Positions 1 through 6,870 of a DNA stretch of 64,000 bases are shown here, piece after piece. The stretch's first letter is position 1. Each line of letters opens with the position of its first letter. Location of the stretch: the IMG/VR virus record IMGVR_UViG_3300030098_005028, positions 1-64,000 of that record. One strand, written 5' to 3'. A program made the position numbers and the translations under genes. The notes below the pieces were generated by a model, which saw nothing but the letters and a program-made list of their open reading frames with translations, was not told the DNA's origin and ran no database searches. This stretch comes from a virus.

Positions 1-160
1 TCTATCTGTCTGCCGATTGTCTGCCGATTGTCTGCCGATTGTCTGCCGTCTGCCGTCTATCTGTCGTCTATCTGCCGTCCGTCTGTCGTCTATCTGTCTG
101 CCGTCTGCCGTCTGTCTGCCGTCTATCTGTCGTCCGTCTGCCGTCTATTTGTCTGCCGAT
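1..160. repeat. Degenerate TCTGCCG tandem repeat
   Basis: The heptamer TCTGCCG occurs 11 times in the first 155 bases. The first four copies are 11 bp apart (TCTGCCG followed by ATTG). Later copies are mixed with variants such as CTATCTGTCG and CCGTCTG. The plus strand here is almost free of A. One plus frame stays open from the left edge to a TAG at 172-174, but it has no start and encodes only a low-complexity Cys/Leu/Ser/Val string, so I do not call it a gene. The array runs off the left edge. It could be a recombination-prone repeat or an assembly-end artefact; no function is visible. Confidence 0.8.
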
Positions 161-162
161 TA

Positions 163-181
163 ATTGAGACTTAGTCTCAAT
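163..181. other. Perfect 8-bp inverted repeat (hairpin)
   Basis: ATTGAGAC and GTCTCAAT pair perfectly around a TTA loop. On the plus strand the hairpin is followed by AGGGGGTTTTT, so it could end transcription coming from the left. It also lies downstream of the minus-strand genes that end at 322, but no T-tract follows on that strand. A second possible stem pairs C-run 208-213 with G-run 233-239. Terminator function is plausible only for plus-strand transcription. Confidence 0.4.
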
Positions 182-260
182 AGGGGGTTTTTCTGAATCC
201 TAATAATCCCCCCATAATCGCAGATATTTCGCGGGGGGGTATAAACATAACAAGCATCGG

Positions 261-324
261 CTACTTCAAATGACCACTTTTATTTCAGAGATCGGGCCAC
301 TTCAAAATCAAATGACCACTTTTA
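261..324. repeat. Two copies of a CAAATGACCACTTTTA direct repeat
   Basis: The 16-mer CAAATGACCACTTTTA is at 267-282 and again at 309-324. Each copy is preceded by CYACTTCAAA (261-270 and 298-306), so the pair forms two imperfect copies of a longer element. The second copy overlaps the stop codon of the minus-strand gene ending at 322. No transposase is nearby. It may be a protein-binding repeat or the remnant of a mobile-element end. The 1-321 segment holds nothing else that I can interpret. Confidence 0.6.
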
Positions 325-759
325 GGGTTTATAGAGTACCCTTCTGTGTTCCGCACTCAGAACTTTGCGGTTTCTTATTTCTACATCGTAGTCTGTCTTA
401 GAAAAAATGACCCATTTCCCTCTTAGCCTATACCAATTACCATTCTTCTTGAAGATGCAAACATAGTGTTTGCCTTGTTTAGCTGCGACAGGCCATAACC
501 TATTCTTTTTAATCACCAAAAAATCTCTTACTCCATAACCTTTCTCAAAGGTGGTAAGACCCGTCAACTCTCCAGTGACGGTTTTTTGATGGTAAGCGAT
601 GTTTCTCCATTCCCAGATGATTAGTTGTTTCAGTCTCAGATCGCCCTTATCATCATAGACCTCATTAAACTCCATGAACAAACAACTTTCGTCTATTATT
701 ACTTGTGGAGAAGAGCCTGATAACAAAATCATCACAATTCCGATCATTAACAACCTCAT
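322..759 (-). CDS. Hypothetical protein with N-terminal signal or membrane segment
   Basis: I do not recognise this 145-residue protein. The N-terminus (MRLLMIGIVMILLSGSS) is a short hydrophobic stretch like a signal peptide or anchor, so the mature part probably lies outside the cytoplasm. The rest is basic and rich in aromatic residues, with a C-terminal segment of alternating Lys/Arg and Trp/Tyr. A TTG start four codons upstream is possible. I chose the ATG at 759 because it overlaps the TGA stop of the upstream dipeptidase gene (TGATG), which indicates translational coupling. It is the last gene of the four-gene minus-strand operon. Its position after a peptidase and a secreted-protein profile would fit an envelope or lysis-related role, but nothing shows that directly. 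Confidence 0.7.
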   Translation of the reverse strand: MRLLMIGIVMILLSGSSPQVIIDESCLFMEFNEVYDDKGDLRLKQLIIWEWRNIAYHQKTVTGELTGLTTFEKGYGVRDFLVIKKNRLWPVAAKQGKHYVCIFKKNGNWYRLRGKWVIFSKTDYDVEIRNRKVLSAEHRRVLYKP

Positions 760-1967
760 CACCTGCCCCAACCTCTTTTAATTAAACTAAAAGCATTGAG
801 TCCTAGAAAATTCTTGACAACGATATCGCTATAACCGCATGCAAGAAGATAGCTAGTAATGTGTGGCATTTCTCCTGTATCAATTAATTCGTCGGGAGGA
901 TCTGTAAACCCATCAAAATCTGTACCTATTGCTGGAACAGCATCGTTAGAAACTTTTAAAATATGATTTAATGTTTGTTCTATATATTTCAATCCCATTC
1001 CGGTATTAACAGGACTTATCCAATAATTCATAAATATAATGCCGATAACTCCTCCATGCTCTGCCATCCACTTTATTTCCCAGTCCTGAAGGTTATATAA
1101 GTCACGATTTATTTCAAAAACACCAGAGTGACTGCTGAACACGCATGAATGCTTGCCAGACTCTTCTACAAGCTCGTAGACTCTCTTTCTAGCAGGTAGC
1201 GTACAATGACCCACATCAATTAACATGCCCATATCGAGCATCCTACGCACCACCTTTTCCCCTAATTCACTAAGCCCCTTATTCATGTCCCACTCTTTAA
1301 TAATCTCTCTTCCCGTATGTTTGATTCCATAATCGGGATAAGGGAATACCGGATGAACAAGCTGATTCGGATAGAAGTGTGCTAAGGTGAGATAAACCAC
1401 TCCTCGATTGAAAAGGGTCTCTAAATTTTCAAGGACTTCTATCTCGATCTGATCTGAGGAACCTTCTTTCTGCCCAAATACTTTTCCAGATACGTCACCT
1501 TGTAGAGAATGCGCACCCTCTACAGAATGTAGCAGACAGGTGGCACCTCTCTCTAAAATGTCTTCCATTTCTGAAACACTTCGTGCGAACTCAAATCCTT
1601 CTGCCTCCCTTACCTGTTCTTCGATCTCTTCCATCATTGTCATGGTTACATCGAAGTAAGAAGGATCAAAATACTTTTCCTTCACGCTTTTCGAGAAAAA
1701 AAGTATCCACTTGATTAACTTTATATGTTCTTTCCATTCATACTCTGGGACGTAAATTGTAGATAGCAAAACGTCAACGCCGCCCTCCTTTACCTTCGGA
1801 AAGTTGCTTCTAGTGGTTAATGGCCAGAATTTTTCCTTAAAAAAGGAACCTAGCCACTTCTGATTCCTATCTTTTAGGTTTCTGCTGAGTAACGATGCCT
1901 TTAGCGTTGGATGATTGTGTAAATCCACCACCAAAGACTCTTTATGTAATTTATCTGCCTTATTCAT
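759..1967 (-). CDS. Membrane dipeptidase family (peptidase M19) metallohydrolase
   Basis: This 402-residue protein matches the M19 (renal/membrane dipeptidase) family, binuclear zinc enzymes of the amidohydrolase superfamily that cleave dipeptides, often with a D-residue at the second position. Visible signature elements in order are the HxH metal pair in DLHNHP (residues 17 and 19), the bridging Glu in HSVEGAHS, the LTLAHF strand, a DVGHC histidine, a SSHSG histidine and the GTDFDG aspartate near the C-terminus. All expected metal ligands appear present, so activity is likely. There is no clear signal peptide, which suggests cytoplasmic action. The start is ATG with an AGAGG Shine-Dalgarno inside the end of the preceding ClpP-like gene, overlapping it by 8 nt. 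M19 peptidases are unusual cargo for a phage. Confidence 0.85.
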   Translation of the reverse strand: MNKADKLHKESLVVDLHNHPTLKASLLSRNLKDRNQKWLGSFFKEKFWPLTTRSNFPKVKEGGVDVLLSTIYVPEYEWKEHIKLIKWILFFSKSVKEKYFDPSYFDVTMTMMEEIEEQVREAEGFEFARSVSEMEDILERGATCLLHSVEGAHSLQGDVSGKVFGQKEGSSDQIEIEVLENLETLFNRGVVYLTLAHFYPNQLVHPVFPYPDYGIKHTGREIIKEWDMNKGLSELGEKVVRRMLDMGMLIDVGHCTLPARKRVYELVEESGKHSCVFSSHSGVFEINRDLYNLQDWEIKWMAEHGGVIGIIFMNYWISPVNTGMGLKYIEQTLNHILKVSNDAVPAIGTDFDGFTDPPDELIDTGEMPHITSYLLACGYSDIVVKNFLGLNAFSLIKRGWGR

Positions 1968-2598
1968 AACCTCTAGTCCCCCATACGTTATCTATAAAAC
2001 CATATTTCACCGCCTCTTCCGAATCCATGTACCATTCCTGCTGATTCCTTAGCTTTTTATCCATATATTTAATAATATAACTATCGGTCTTATCTTTGAA
2101 GAAATCGCCCCTCTTACATCTGTCACAATAAATATTCAACATCTTCTTATTGAGCTTTTCATTCCAGTCAATAGCTGATTTTGCCGATATAGAGTTAGTA
2201 TCTATAGAAAAACTCCCATAGTGAACCATAAATTCCACATTGGGAGTCAAAGACCTTATATCCCCAGCCTGCATTATGATAGTCCCCATAGAAGCCACTA
2301 TTCCATAACCTATGATAGTAACTGGGGATCTAGTTAGCTTAATAGCATCATATATAGCCATTCCATCATTCCAATTCCCTCCTATAGAACTTAAATGAAT
2401 TACAATAGGCTCATTGCTTATATGATCGAGAAGCTGTAGATTTTTTATCGTTTTTACTGCGACGTGAAAATCTAACCCACTCTCTTCTTCTGCCACACTA
2501 TGAGAGTGTATATAGAGTTCTCTAGAGTTTAAGTTCAGAGAATACTCATGTATGTGTTGTAGGAGTTCTTTGTTTGTCGGCTTGTTTACTCTGGGCAT
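1960..2598 (-). CDS. ClpP-like ATP-independent serine protease
   Basis: This 212-residue protein belongs to the ClpP/crotonase-fold protease family. It has the substrate-strand motif SIGGNWNDGMAIYDAI, the nucleophile segment YGIVASMGTIIMQAG matching the ASMG serine of ClpP, a histidine in MVHYGSF and a C-terminal SEEAVKYGFIDNV stretch like the ClpP AxEYGLID motif. The catalytic Ser and His are therefore present; the Asp is less certain. Length is typical of ClpP. No Clp ATPase is encoded nearby, so it might pair with a host ATPase or act alone, for example in head maturation or host-protein turnover. ATG at 2598 follows a strong GGGAGGAAGAAA ribosome site. The gene overlaps the upstream HTH gene by 53 nt. 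Confidence 0.85.
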   Translation of the reverse strand: MPRVNKPTNKELLQHIHEYSLNLNSRELYIHSHSVAEEESGLDFHVAVKTIKNLQLLDHISNEPIVIHLSSIGGNWNDGMAIYDAIKLTRSPVTIIGYGIVASMGTIIMQAGDIRSLTPNVEFMVHYGSFSIDTNSISAKSAIDWNEKLNKKMLNIYCDRCKRGDFFKDKTDSYIIKYMDKKLRNQQEWYMDSEEAVKYGFIDNVWGTRGYE

Positions 2599-2818
2599 TT
2601 TCTTCCTCCCTCTCCTTATTATTACACCGTGAAAGGGCGCATATTCCCCTTCCGGGCTTTTTAGAGATACCCATTTTCTGCCGTTGTTTCCTCCATGACT
2701 GCACAGATATATATCTTCCGGTTATTTTTGATAGTTGTGCTGCTCCTTGTGCATCAGTTAGAATGGCAGCGTTGTCCCTAATAAATTGACGTTCATTTTC
2801 GTTCCAAATGTTGTTCAT
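2546..2818 (-). CDS. Small HTH-like DNA-binding protein
   Basis: This 90-residue basic protein has an N-terminal helical region (NERQFIRDNAAILTDAQGAA followed by LSKITGRYISVQSWRKQRQ) laid out like the small phage helix-turn-helix proteins in which the recognition helix is followed by a Lys/Arg/Gly-rich tail. The C-terminal 30 residues are low complexity and hydrophilic. The start is the ATG at 2816-2818; no good Shine-Dalgarno is visible. It is the first gene of the leftward operon and is divergent from the rightward genes. The 38-bp gap between them could hold both promoters, and a TATAAT hexamer lies on the minus strand at about 2838-2843. It may regulate this divergent region; that is inference. 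Confidence 0.55.
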   Translation of the reverse strand: MNNIWNENERQFIRDNAAILTDAQGAAQLSKITGRYISVQSWRKQRQKMGISKKPGRGICALSRCNNKEREEENAQSKQADKQRTPTTHT

Positions 2819-2828
2819 TTTATTGTTT

Positions 2829-2846
2829 TGGTGTTATTATATACTG
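2829..2846 (+). promoter_or_regulatory. Putative phage promoter, TGGTGT box 1 (variant)
   Basis: TGGTGTTATTATATAC lies 20 nt before the ATG at 2857. It matches the TGGTGTAT box found before five other genes in this window, with one base difference or shift (TGGTGT-TATTAT). It sits in the divergent gap between the leftward HTH gene and the rightward sigma-factor block, so it would drive the sigma-like gene itself. This is the least perfect of the six copies. Confidence 0.5.
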
Positions 2847-2856
2847 GAGGTGTAAC

Positions 2857-3036
2857 ATGCGTATTTCATCTAAGTTATATACAACCGAAGCTTCAGAAAG
2901 CAAGAAGAGAGTAGAAGAAGAGCTAAGGGTTCCTGACCCTAGTCCTGAAGAGGCCTTAGCATTTTTGGAGGAAGATGAAGATACCAAAGGGAATGAACGA
3001 GGAGCAGGTGCTGACAGCGATAGAGAATGTAGTTAA
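2857..3036 (+). CDS. Small acidic protein upstream of sigma-like factor
   Basis: This short reading frame of 59 residues begins MRISSKLYTTEASESKK and is very acidic in its second half. It is supported by a near-perfect ribosome site (TGGAGGTG, five bases before the ATG) directly downstream of a TGGTGT box. It overlaps the sigma-like gene by 62 nt in another frame, and the GGAGG used by that next gene lies inside it. I do not recognise the product. It may be a leader or coupling peptide for the sigma-like gene, or a small regulator of it. Confidence 0.6.
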   Translation: MRISSKLYTTEASESKKRVEEELRVPDPSPEEALAFLEEDEDTKGNERGAGADSDRECS

Positions 3037-3604
3037 TGCTCTCGCTAGAAACTTCCGCTTTGGGTATTTCGATACCGACGACATGAAACAACAGGGGCGA
3101 ATGTATGCTCTTGAAGGTATTCCTAAATACAATCCTGAAGTCGGCCCTTTGGAAAATTTTCTTCGTACTCATATCAGAAATCGTTTTATCAACTTAAAAC
3201 GAAACAAGCTTACTCGATATCAACCCCCTTGCGTTGATTGTCCTTTCTATGACCCTGAATGTAAGGTCAGTCAGAACAAATGCTCTGAGTTCAAAAATAA
3301 GGAAGACTGCCAAAAATATTCTAATTGGCAAAAGAGAAACATTGCCAAAAAAAGTCTCGCTCAACCTTTAGATATATCTAACATAAATGATGAGCGTGAA
3401 AAGAATATGCGTAGGGAACCAAAAGTTTATGATTTCGTAACAAAAAAAGAGTTACTGGAGATAATAGATAAAGAGCTACCTATTTCTTACAGGCGTGATT
3501 ATAGACGTATGGTTGAGGGTGTAAATATACCCAAGCAAAGGAAGCAGAAACTCATAGACAAACTAAAGGAAATTATTAAGGAAAATTATCCTGATGAGTG
3601 GTAA
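2975..3604 (+). CDS. Short sigma-70-like transcription factor (late sigma candidate)
   Basis: This 209-residue protein has a recognisable sigma region 2 at about residues 11-80: a helical N-terminus, FDTDDMKQQGRMYALEGI resembling the core-binding DDLxQEGxxGLxxAI motif, then KYNPEVGPLENFLRTHIRNR resembling the promoter-melting FDPxxGxxFxTYAxxxIRN segment. It is followed by an unusual cysteine cluster (C86, C89, C96, C103, C112), probably a zinc-binding insert. A C-terminal helical segment (about 156-205) could be a reduced region 4. Length and domain content resemble phage late sigma factors such as T4 gp55, which also depend mainly on region 2. The ATG at 2975 follows GGAGG by three bases; a second ATG at codon 7 is an alternative. 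It probably directs host RNA polymerase to the TGGTGTAT boxes of this genome. Confidence 0.65.
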   Translation: MKIPKGMNEEQVLTAIENVVNALARNFRFGYFDTDDMKQQGRMYALEGIPKYNPEVGPLENFLRTHIRNRFINLKRNKLTRYQPPCVDCPFYDPECKVSQNKCSEFKNKEDCQKYSNWQKRNIAKKSLAQPLDISNINDEREKNMRREPKVYDFVTKKELLEIIDKELPISYRRDYRRMVEGVNIPKQRKQKLIDKLKEIIKENYPDEW

Positions 3605-4454
3605 AAAGAGAGGTAGAATGTCGGTAGAGGAAAAACAATTCCTAGACCAGTACATGGATTCTAAGTCTGATGAAGAATTAGCCACAGAGATAGGGCGAAC
3701 TGTAGAATTTGTTTCAAATTATAGAAAAACAAAACCATTAAATGATATTTCAGATGATGAAGCAGAGATACTATTAAGACTTCATAATCTTTATTTTTGG
3801 GAAGAACTACAGACACAGTTGGATTCTAGCGAGCTTCATGGATTCGAGGCGAGATGGGTGGCTCTGAACCACCAGTTCCAAGATGTCCTTCCTACAGACC
3901 AGATGCAAATCAAAGACCTGATTACTCTTGAGATATTGATTAATCGTGTTCTTACAGAAAAACAAAAGGTCGTCTCTACCATAACTAGGCTTGAGACACA
4001 GCTAAAAAGGGAGGAGGATCGTCCTGTCGAGCTTCAGGACGTGAACCTCATGCTTAGTATTGAGACCCAACTGAACGCTGCTATGGCCTCTCAGAACGCA
4101 AGAACTACAGAGCATATGAAACTTCAGGAAAAGAAAGACGCTAAATTTAAAGACTTAAAAGCAACAAGAGACCAAAGATTCAAACAACTTGAAGACTCTC
4201 GAAAAAGTTTTTTTGATTTAGTAAAGACTTTAGATGAACGTGACGCAAGAGAGAGAGAAGGTCGTCACATGGAACTTATGAAACTTGCAGCAGATAAGTC
4301 TATGCAAGAACTATCTGAATATACTGAGTATGAAGATGGAACCGTAGATCAGCCATTCCTCAATCATGAAACGATAATATCAGATGTCACAGAACCCAAA
4401 ACAATTAGAAGTAAAGATGCCGGGATCGGGCGCGATACGCAAGCCTTGGAATAA
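3594..4454 (+). CDS. HTH plus coiled-coil protein, candidate terminase small subunit
   Basis: The 286-residue protein starts with a helix-turn-helix-like segment (residues 10-46, SDEELATEIGRTVEFVSNYR) and continues with long charged helices (about residues 115-235) of coiled-coil character rich in Lys, Glu, Arg and Leu. A DNA-binding N-terminus with an oligomerising helical body is the general layout of small terminase subunits, which recognise packaging sites. The gene lies upstream of the large terminase but separated by a cargo island. The ATG at 3594 overlaps the stop of the sigma-like gene by 11 nt. A DNA-binding structural or regulatory protein is the alternative. Confidence 0.45.
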   Translation: MSGKKRGRMSVEEKQFLDQYMDSKSDEELATEIGRTVEFVSNYRKTKPLNDISDDEAEILLRLHNLYFWEELQTQLDSSELHGFEARWVALNHQFQDVLPTDQMQIKDLITLEILINRVLTEKQKVVSTITRLETQLKREEDRPVELQDVNLMLSIETQLNAAMASQNARTTEHMKLQEKKDAKFKDLKATRDQRFKQLEDSRKSFFDLVKTLDERDAREREGRHMELMKLAADKSMQELSEYTEYEDGTVDQPFLNHETIISDVTEPKTIRSKDAGIGRDTQALE

Positions 4455-4800
4455 AATATACAATGCTATGCGGCATTCAGCCGGGCCAAACTCTGACAGA
4501 TCGTCTCTAAAAGACTTGACGGTAACTGTCGAAGACCTAGTAGATATATTTGAGCAACAACAAGGAAGATGTCATTGGTTAGGTATAAAACTAAACCCTT
4601 TGAACAACTATATATCCAGAAGTCCTTTAGCTGTAAGTGTTGATAGAATTGACAATAATGAAGGTTATCATAAATATAACATAGTGCTTTGTTGTAGACT
4701 GGCGAATCTTGGTAGAGGTTCTTATAACTATGAAGATTTCAGAAGAGTAGTGGAATACGTCAAGGAAGAGATCTGTGGGCAGAAAAATAACGAAGAGTGA
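4384..4800 (+). CDS. HNH endonuclease-like protein
   Basis: This 138-residue protein contains a compact HNH-type core: CHWLGIKLNP, then SVDRIDNNEGYHKYNIVLCC. This resembles phage HNH proteins in which an Asp-Arg-Ile-Asp-Asn stretch precedes the Asn/His metal site. The classical first His is not obvious, since CHW would supply it, so activity is uncertain. Two starts are possible: ATG at 4384, which gives a 71-nt overlap with the preceding gene, and ATG at 4417. Neither has a strong ribosome site. It marks the left border of the radical-SAM/glycosyltransferase island, with another HNH gene at 9208 on the right border. It is probably a homing-type nuclease or a packaging-associated HNH. Confidence 0.6.
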   Translation: MSQNPKQLEVKMPGSGAIRKPWNKIYNAMRHSAGPNSDRSSLKDLTVTVEDLVDIFEQQQGRCHWLGIKLNPLNNYISRSPLAVSVDRIDNNEGYHKYNIVLCCRLANLGRGSYNYEDFRRVVEYVKEEICGQKNNEE

Positions 4801-5818
4801 TTGGGGAAGGAGAATAAAAAAGAATCATCATCTTTATTCAACAGTTGAAGGAATCGAATTACCCAAAAAAATATCTCTAATAGATACCCATATGAATAAT
4901 GCTTGGGAATTCCATAGAAGTGGATGGGGTCATTGTCTTTATGGTCTAAGAAAATTGCATAAAGAAGACGGTGTTCTTTTAGATGATTTCTTTGAGCAGA
5001 GCCACTCTGTTTTCTATGCAGATAATGTTAAAGAAAAAAAAATACCTTTCATGGAAGACTGGGTGGGCTTCTTTCACAACCCACCAAATTCTCCTAGATG
5101 GCATAACTACGCTCATACTCCACAGGTCGTATTCTCCAGACCAGAAGCTAAGGAAAGCCTAAAGAGATGCAAAGGAATGTTTGTCTTTACGGATTATTTA
5201 AAAGATTGGTTTGACCGAAATCTAGATATCCCCTGTGAAGTTCTTTGTCATCCAACAGAAATGCCAAAAGTAAAGTTTGACTTTGATAAGTTTTCCGCAA
5301 ATAACAATAAAACCATTATCCAGCTAGGTCATCATCTCAGGAGGCTTCTCTCTATACAAAGGCTAAAAACAGACTTTCATAAAATTTGGTTTATGTCTTG
5401 TGATTGGGCGAAACAACTAAAGGTTATTGAGTGTCAATCTCATGACTACCCAACGATATCTCTTAATTGCGGTAATTATGAAGAGAGAGAATGGATAGAT
5501 AATGATGCATACGATATGATTCTTTCACAAAATATAGCATTTATGCACCTTTATGATTCAAGTGTTAATAATGCTGTAATCGAATGTATTGTTAGAGAAA
5601 CACCTGTTCTTATCAACAAGATACCACCCATTGTTGAATACCTTGGAAAAGACTACCCATTCTACTTTGAAAATTTAGAAGAAGCATCAAAAAAATGCCA
5701 AGACATGGCTCTTATAAAAGAGACACACGAATATCTTAATGAAATGGACAAGCAAAAGTTTTCTTTGTCTTACTTTTTGAATTCTCTCACAAACACAGAG
5801 ATATACAAATCATTATGA
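4775..5818 (+). CDS. GT-B fold glycosyltransferase
   Basis: This 347-residue protein has the layout of a GT-B glycosyltransferase of the GT4-like type. A Rossmann-like N-terminal half ends near FSRPEAKESLKRCKGMFVFT. A nucleotide-sugar-binding C-terminal half contains KTIIQLGHHLRRL and, at about residues 267-293, a segment (NNAVIECIVRETPVLINK followed by IPPIVEYLG) like the donor-binding E-x7-E region. The start is GTG at 4775 with AAGGAAGAG just upstream, inside the HNH gene. The stop overlaps the next gene by 4 nt (ATGA), so it is co-translated with the radical-SAM genes. Acceptor and sugar are unknown. The adjacent gmd suggests that it could use a GDP-sugar. Confidence 0.7.
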   Translation: MGRKITKSDWGRRIKKNHHLYSTVEGIELPKKISLIDTHMNNAWEFHRSGWGHCLYGLRKLHKEDGVLLDDFFEQSHSVFYADNVKEKKIPFMEDWVGFFHNPPNSPRWHNYAHTPQVVFSRPEAKESLKRCKGMFVFTDYLKDWFDRNLDIPCEVLCHPTEMPKVKFDFDKFSANNNKTIIQLGHHLRRLLSIQRLKTDFHKIWFMSCDWAKQLKVIECQSHDYPTISLNCGNYEEREWIDNDAYDMILSQNIAFMHLYDSSVNNAVIECIVRETPVLINKIPPIVEYLGKDYPFYFENLEEASKKCQDMALIKETHEYLNEMDKQKFSLSYFLNSLTNTEIYKSL

Positions 5819-6858
5819 GTAAGTTTTGTTCAAAACCTTTCGAGTGGTTTGAAGTGCATCCTGATGGAAACGTGTCTATGTGTTGTTACACATGGCTGCC
5901 AGCATACATTGGTCAGATAGGAGTGGATGAAGGAATAAATGATGTATTTAATTCTGACATATCAGAAGAAATAAGAAAAAGCATATTAGACGGAAGCTTT
6001 CGTTACTGTGATCACGATTTATGTCCTCTTATTCAGGCAGGCGATCTGCCAGAGGTTGAGGAGTTAGAAGGAAATAGTAAGCGTATTGTTGAAGAGCAGA
6101 TCACTACTGGTTTGGAGCCTACCTTTTACAACCTTTGTTATGATGAATCTTGTAATCTAAGTTGCCCAAGTTGTAGGGTAGATAAAATCCTTTTTTCTAA
6201 AGGCCCTAGATACAGACAGAGAAAAGTTATACAAGACAGAATAATAAAAGATCTATTCGAGAAATATCATGAAAGAGATTGCACGGTAAGTATAACAGGT
6301 TCTGGAGATCCTTTTGGCTCTAAACTTTTTAGAGACTTACTATTTTCTGTTGATGGGAAGAATTTCCCCAACATGAAAATTAACTTACAAACGAATGGCG
6401 TAATGTTTACGGAAAAATACTGGAGCAAAATGCATAGAATACAGAACAATATTGAAACCGTTCTAATTTCTTTTGATGCAGCTTCTCCTGCCTCATATTC
6501 TTATACGAGGAGAGATGGTAATTGGGATCGTCTACAAGACAACATGAAGTTTATATGCCAGCTTCGCAAAGATAATAAGATAAAAGATCTTCGTTGTGAC
6601 TTTGTAGTTCAACAAAAAAATTATCACGAGATACCTTCTTTTGTAGACATGTGCTTATCTTATGATTTTGTTGATGAAATATATTTTTCGCAGATAGTTA
6701 ACTGGGGTACATATTCGGAAGAAGAGTTCAAAGAACATGCTATACATCAAGAAGATCATCCAGAATATGATGACTTTATTTCTATTATGCAAGATACAAG
6801 GTTATCTCATAGCAAAGTAAATCTTGGCAATCTTTCTTCTTTTAGGAAGAAGACATAG
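5815..6858 (+). CDS. Radical SAM enzyme with N-terminal SPASM-like cysteine region (copy 1)
   Basis: The radical SAM core is shown by the CxxxCxxC cluster in CNLSCPSC (C113, C117, C120), the GSGDPF segment for SAM contact and TNGV later. Before the core there is a SPASM/twitch-like auxiliary cluster region with C5, C23/C24, C65 and C70 (CSKPFEWFEVHPDGNVSMCC at the N-terminus). In most SPASM enzymes this region follows the core, so the order here is inverted. Such enzymes use SAM and auxiliary iron-sulfur clusters to modify peptides, sugars or small molecules; the substrate is not predictable. The ATG at 5815 overlaps the upstream stop by 4 nt. It is a paralogue of the next gene and lacks that gene's C-terminal extension. 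Confidence 0.8.
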   Translation: MSKFCSKPFEWFEVHPDGNVSMCCYTWLPAYIGQIGVDEGINDVFNSDISEEIRKSILDGSFRYCDHDLCPLIQAGDLPEVEELEGNSKRIVEEQITTGLEPTFYNLCYDESCNLSCPSCRVDKILFSKGPRYRQRKVIQDRIIKDLFEKYHERDCTVSITGSGDPFGSKLFRDLLFSVDGKNFPNMKINLQTNGVMFTEKYWSKMHRIQNNIETVLISFDAASPASYSYTRRDGNWDRLQDNMKFICQLRKDNKIKDLRCDFVVQQKNYHEIPSFVDMCLSYDFVDEIYFSQIVNWGTYSEEEFKEHAIHQEDHPEYDDFISIMQDTRLSHSKVNLGNLSSFRKKT

Positions 6859-6870
6859 AGTTGTATAGGT

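Noticed and set aside
1-160. CRISPR array
   Set aside because: The repeat units are 7-11 bp without unique spacers of constant length, and no cas gene is present.
1-174. Coding tail of a protein through the TCTGCCG repeat
   Set aside because: The plus frame is open but has no start in the window and gives only a low-complexity Cys/Leu/Val/Ser string. Open frames are expected in an A-poor repeat.
261-324. Insertion-sequence end
   Set aside because: The two short direct repeats are not inverted and no transposase is seen in the window.
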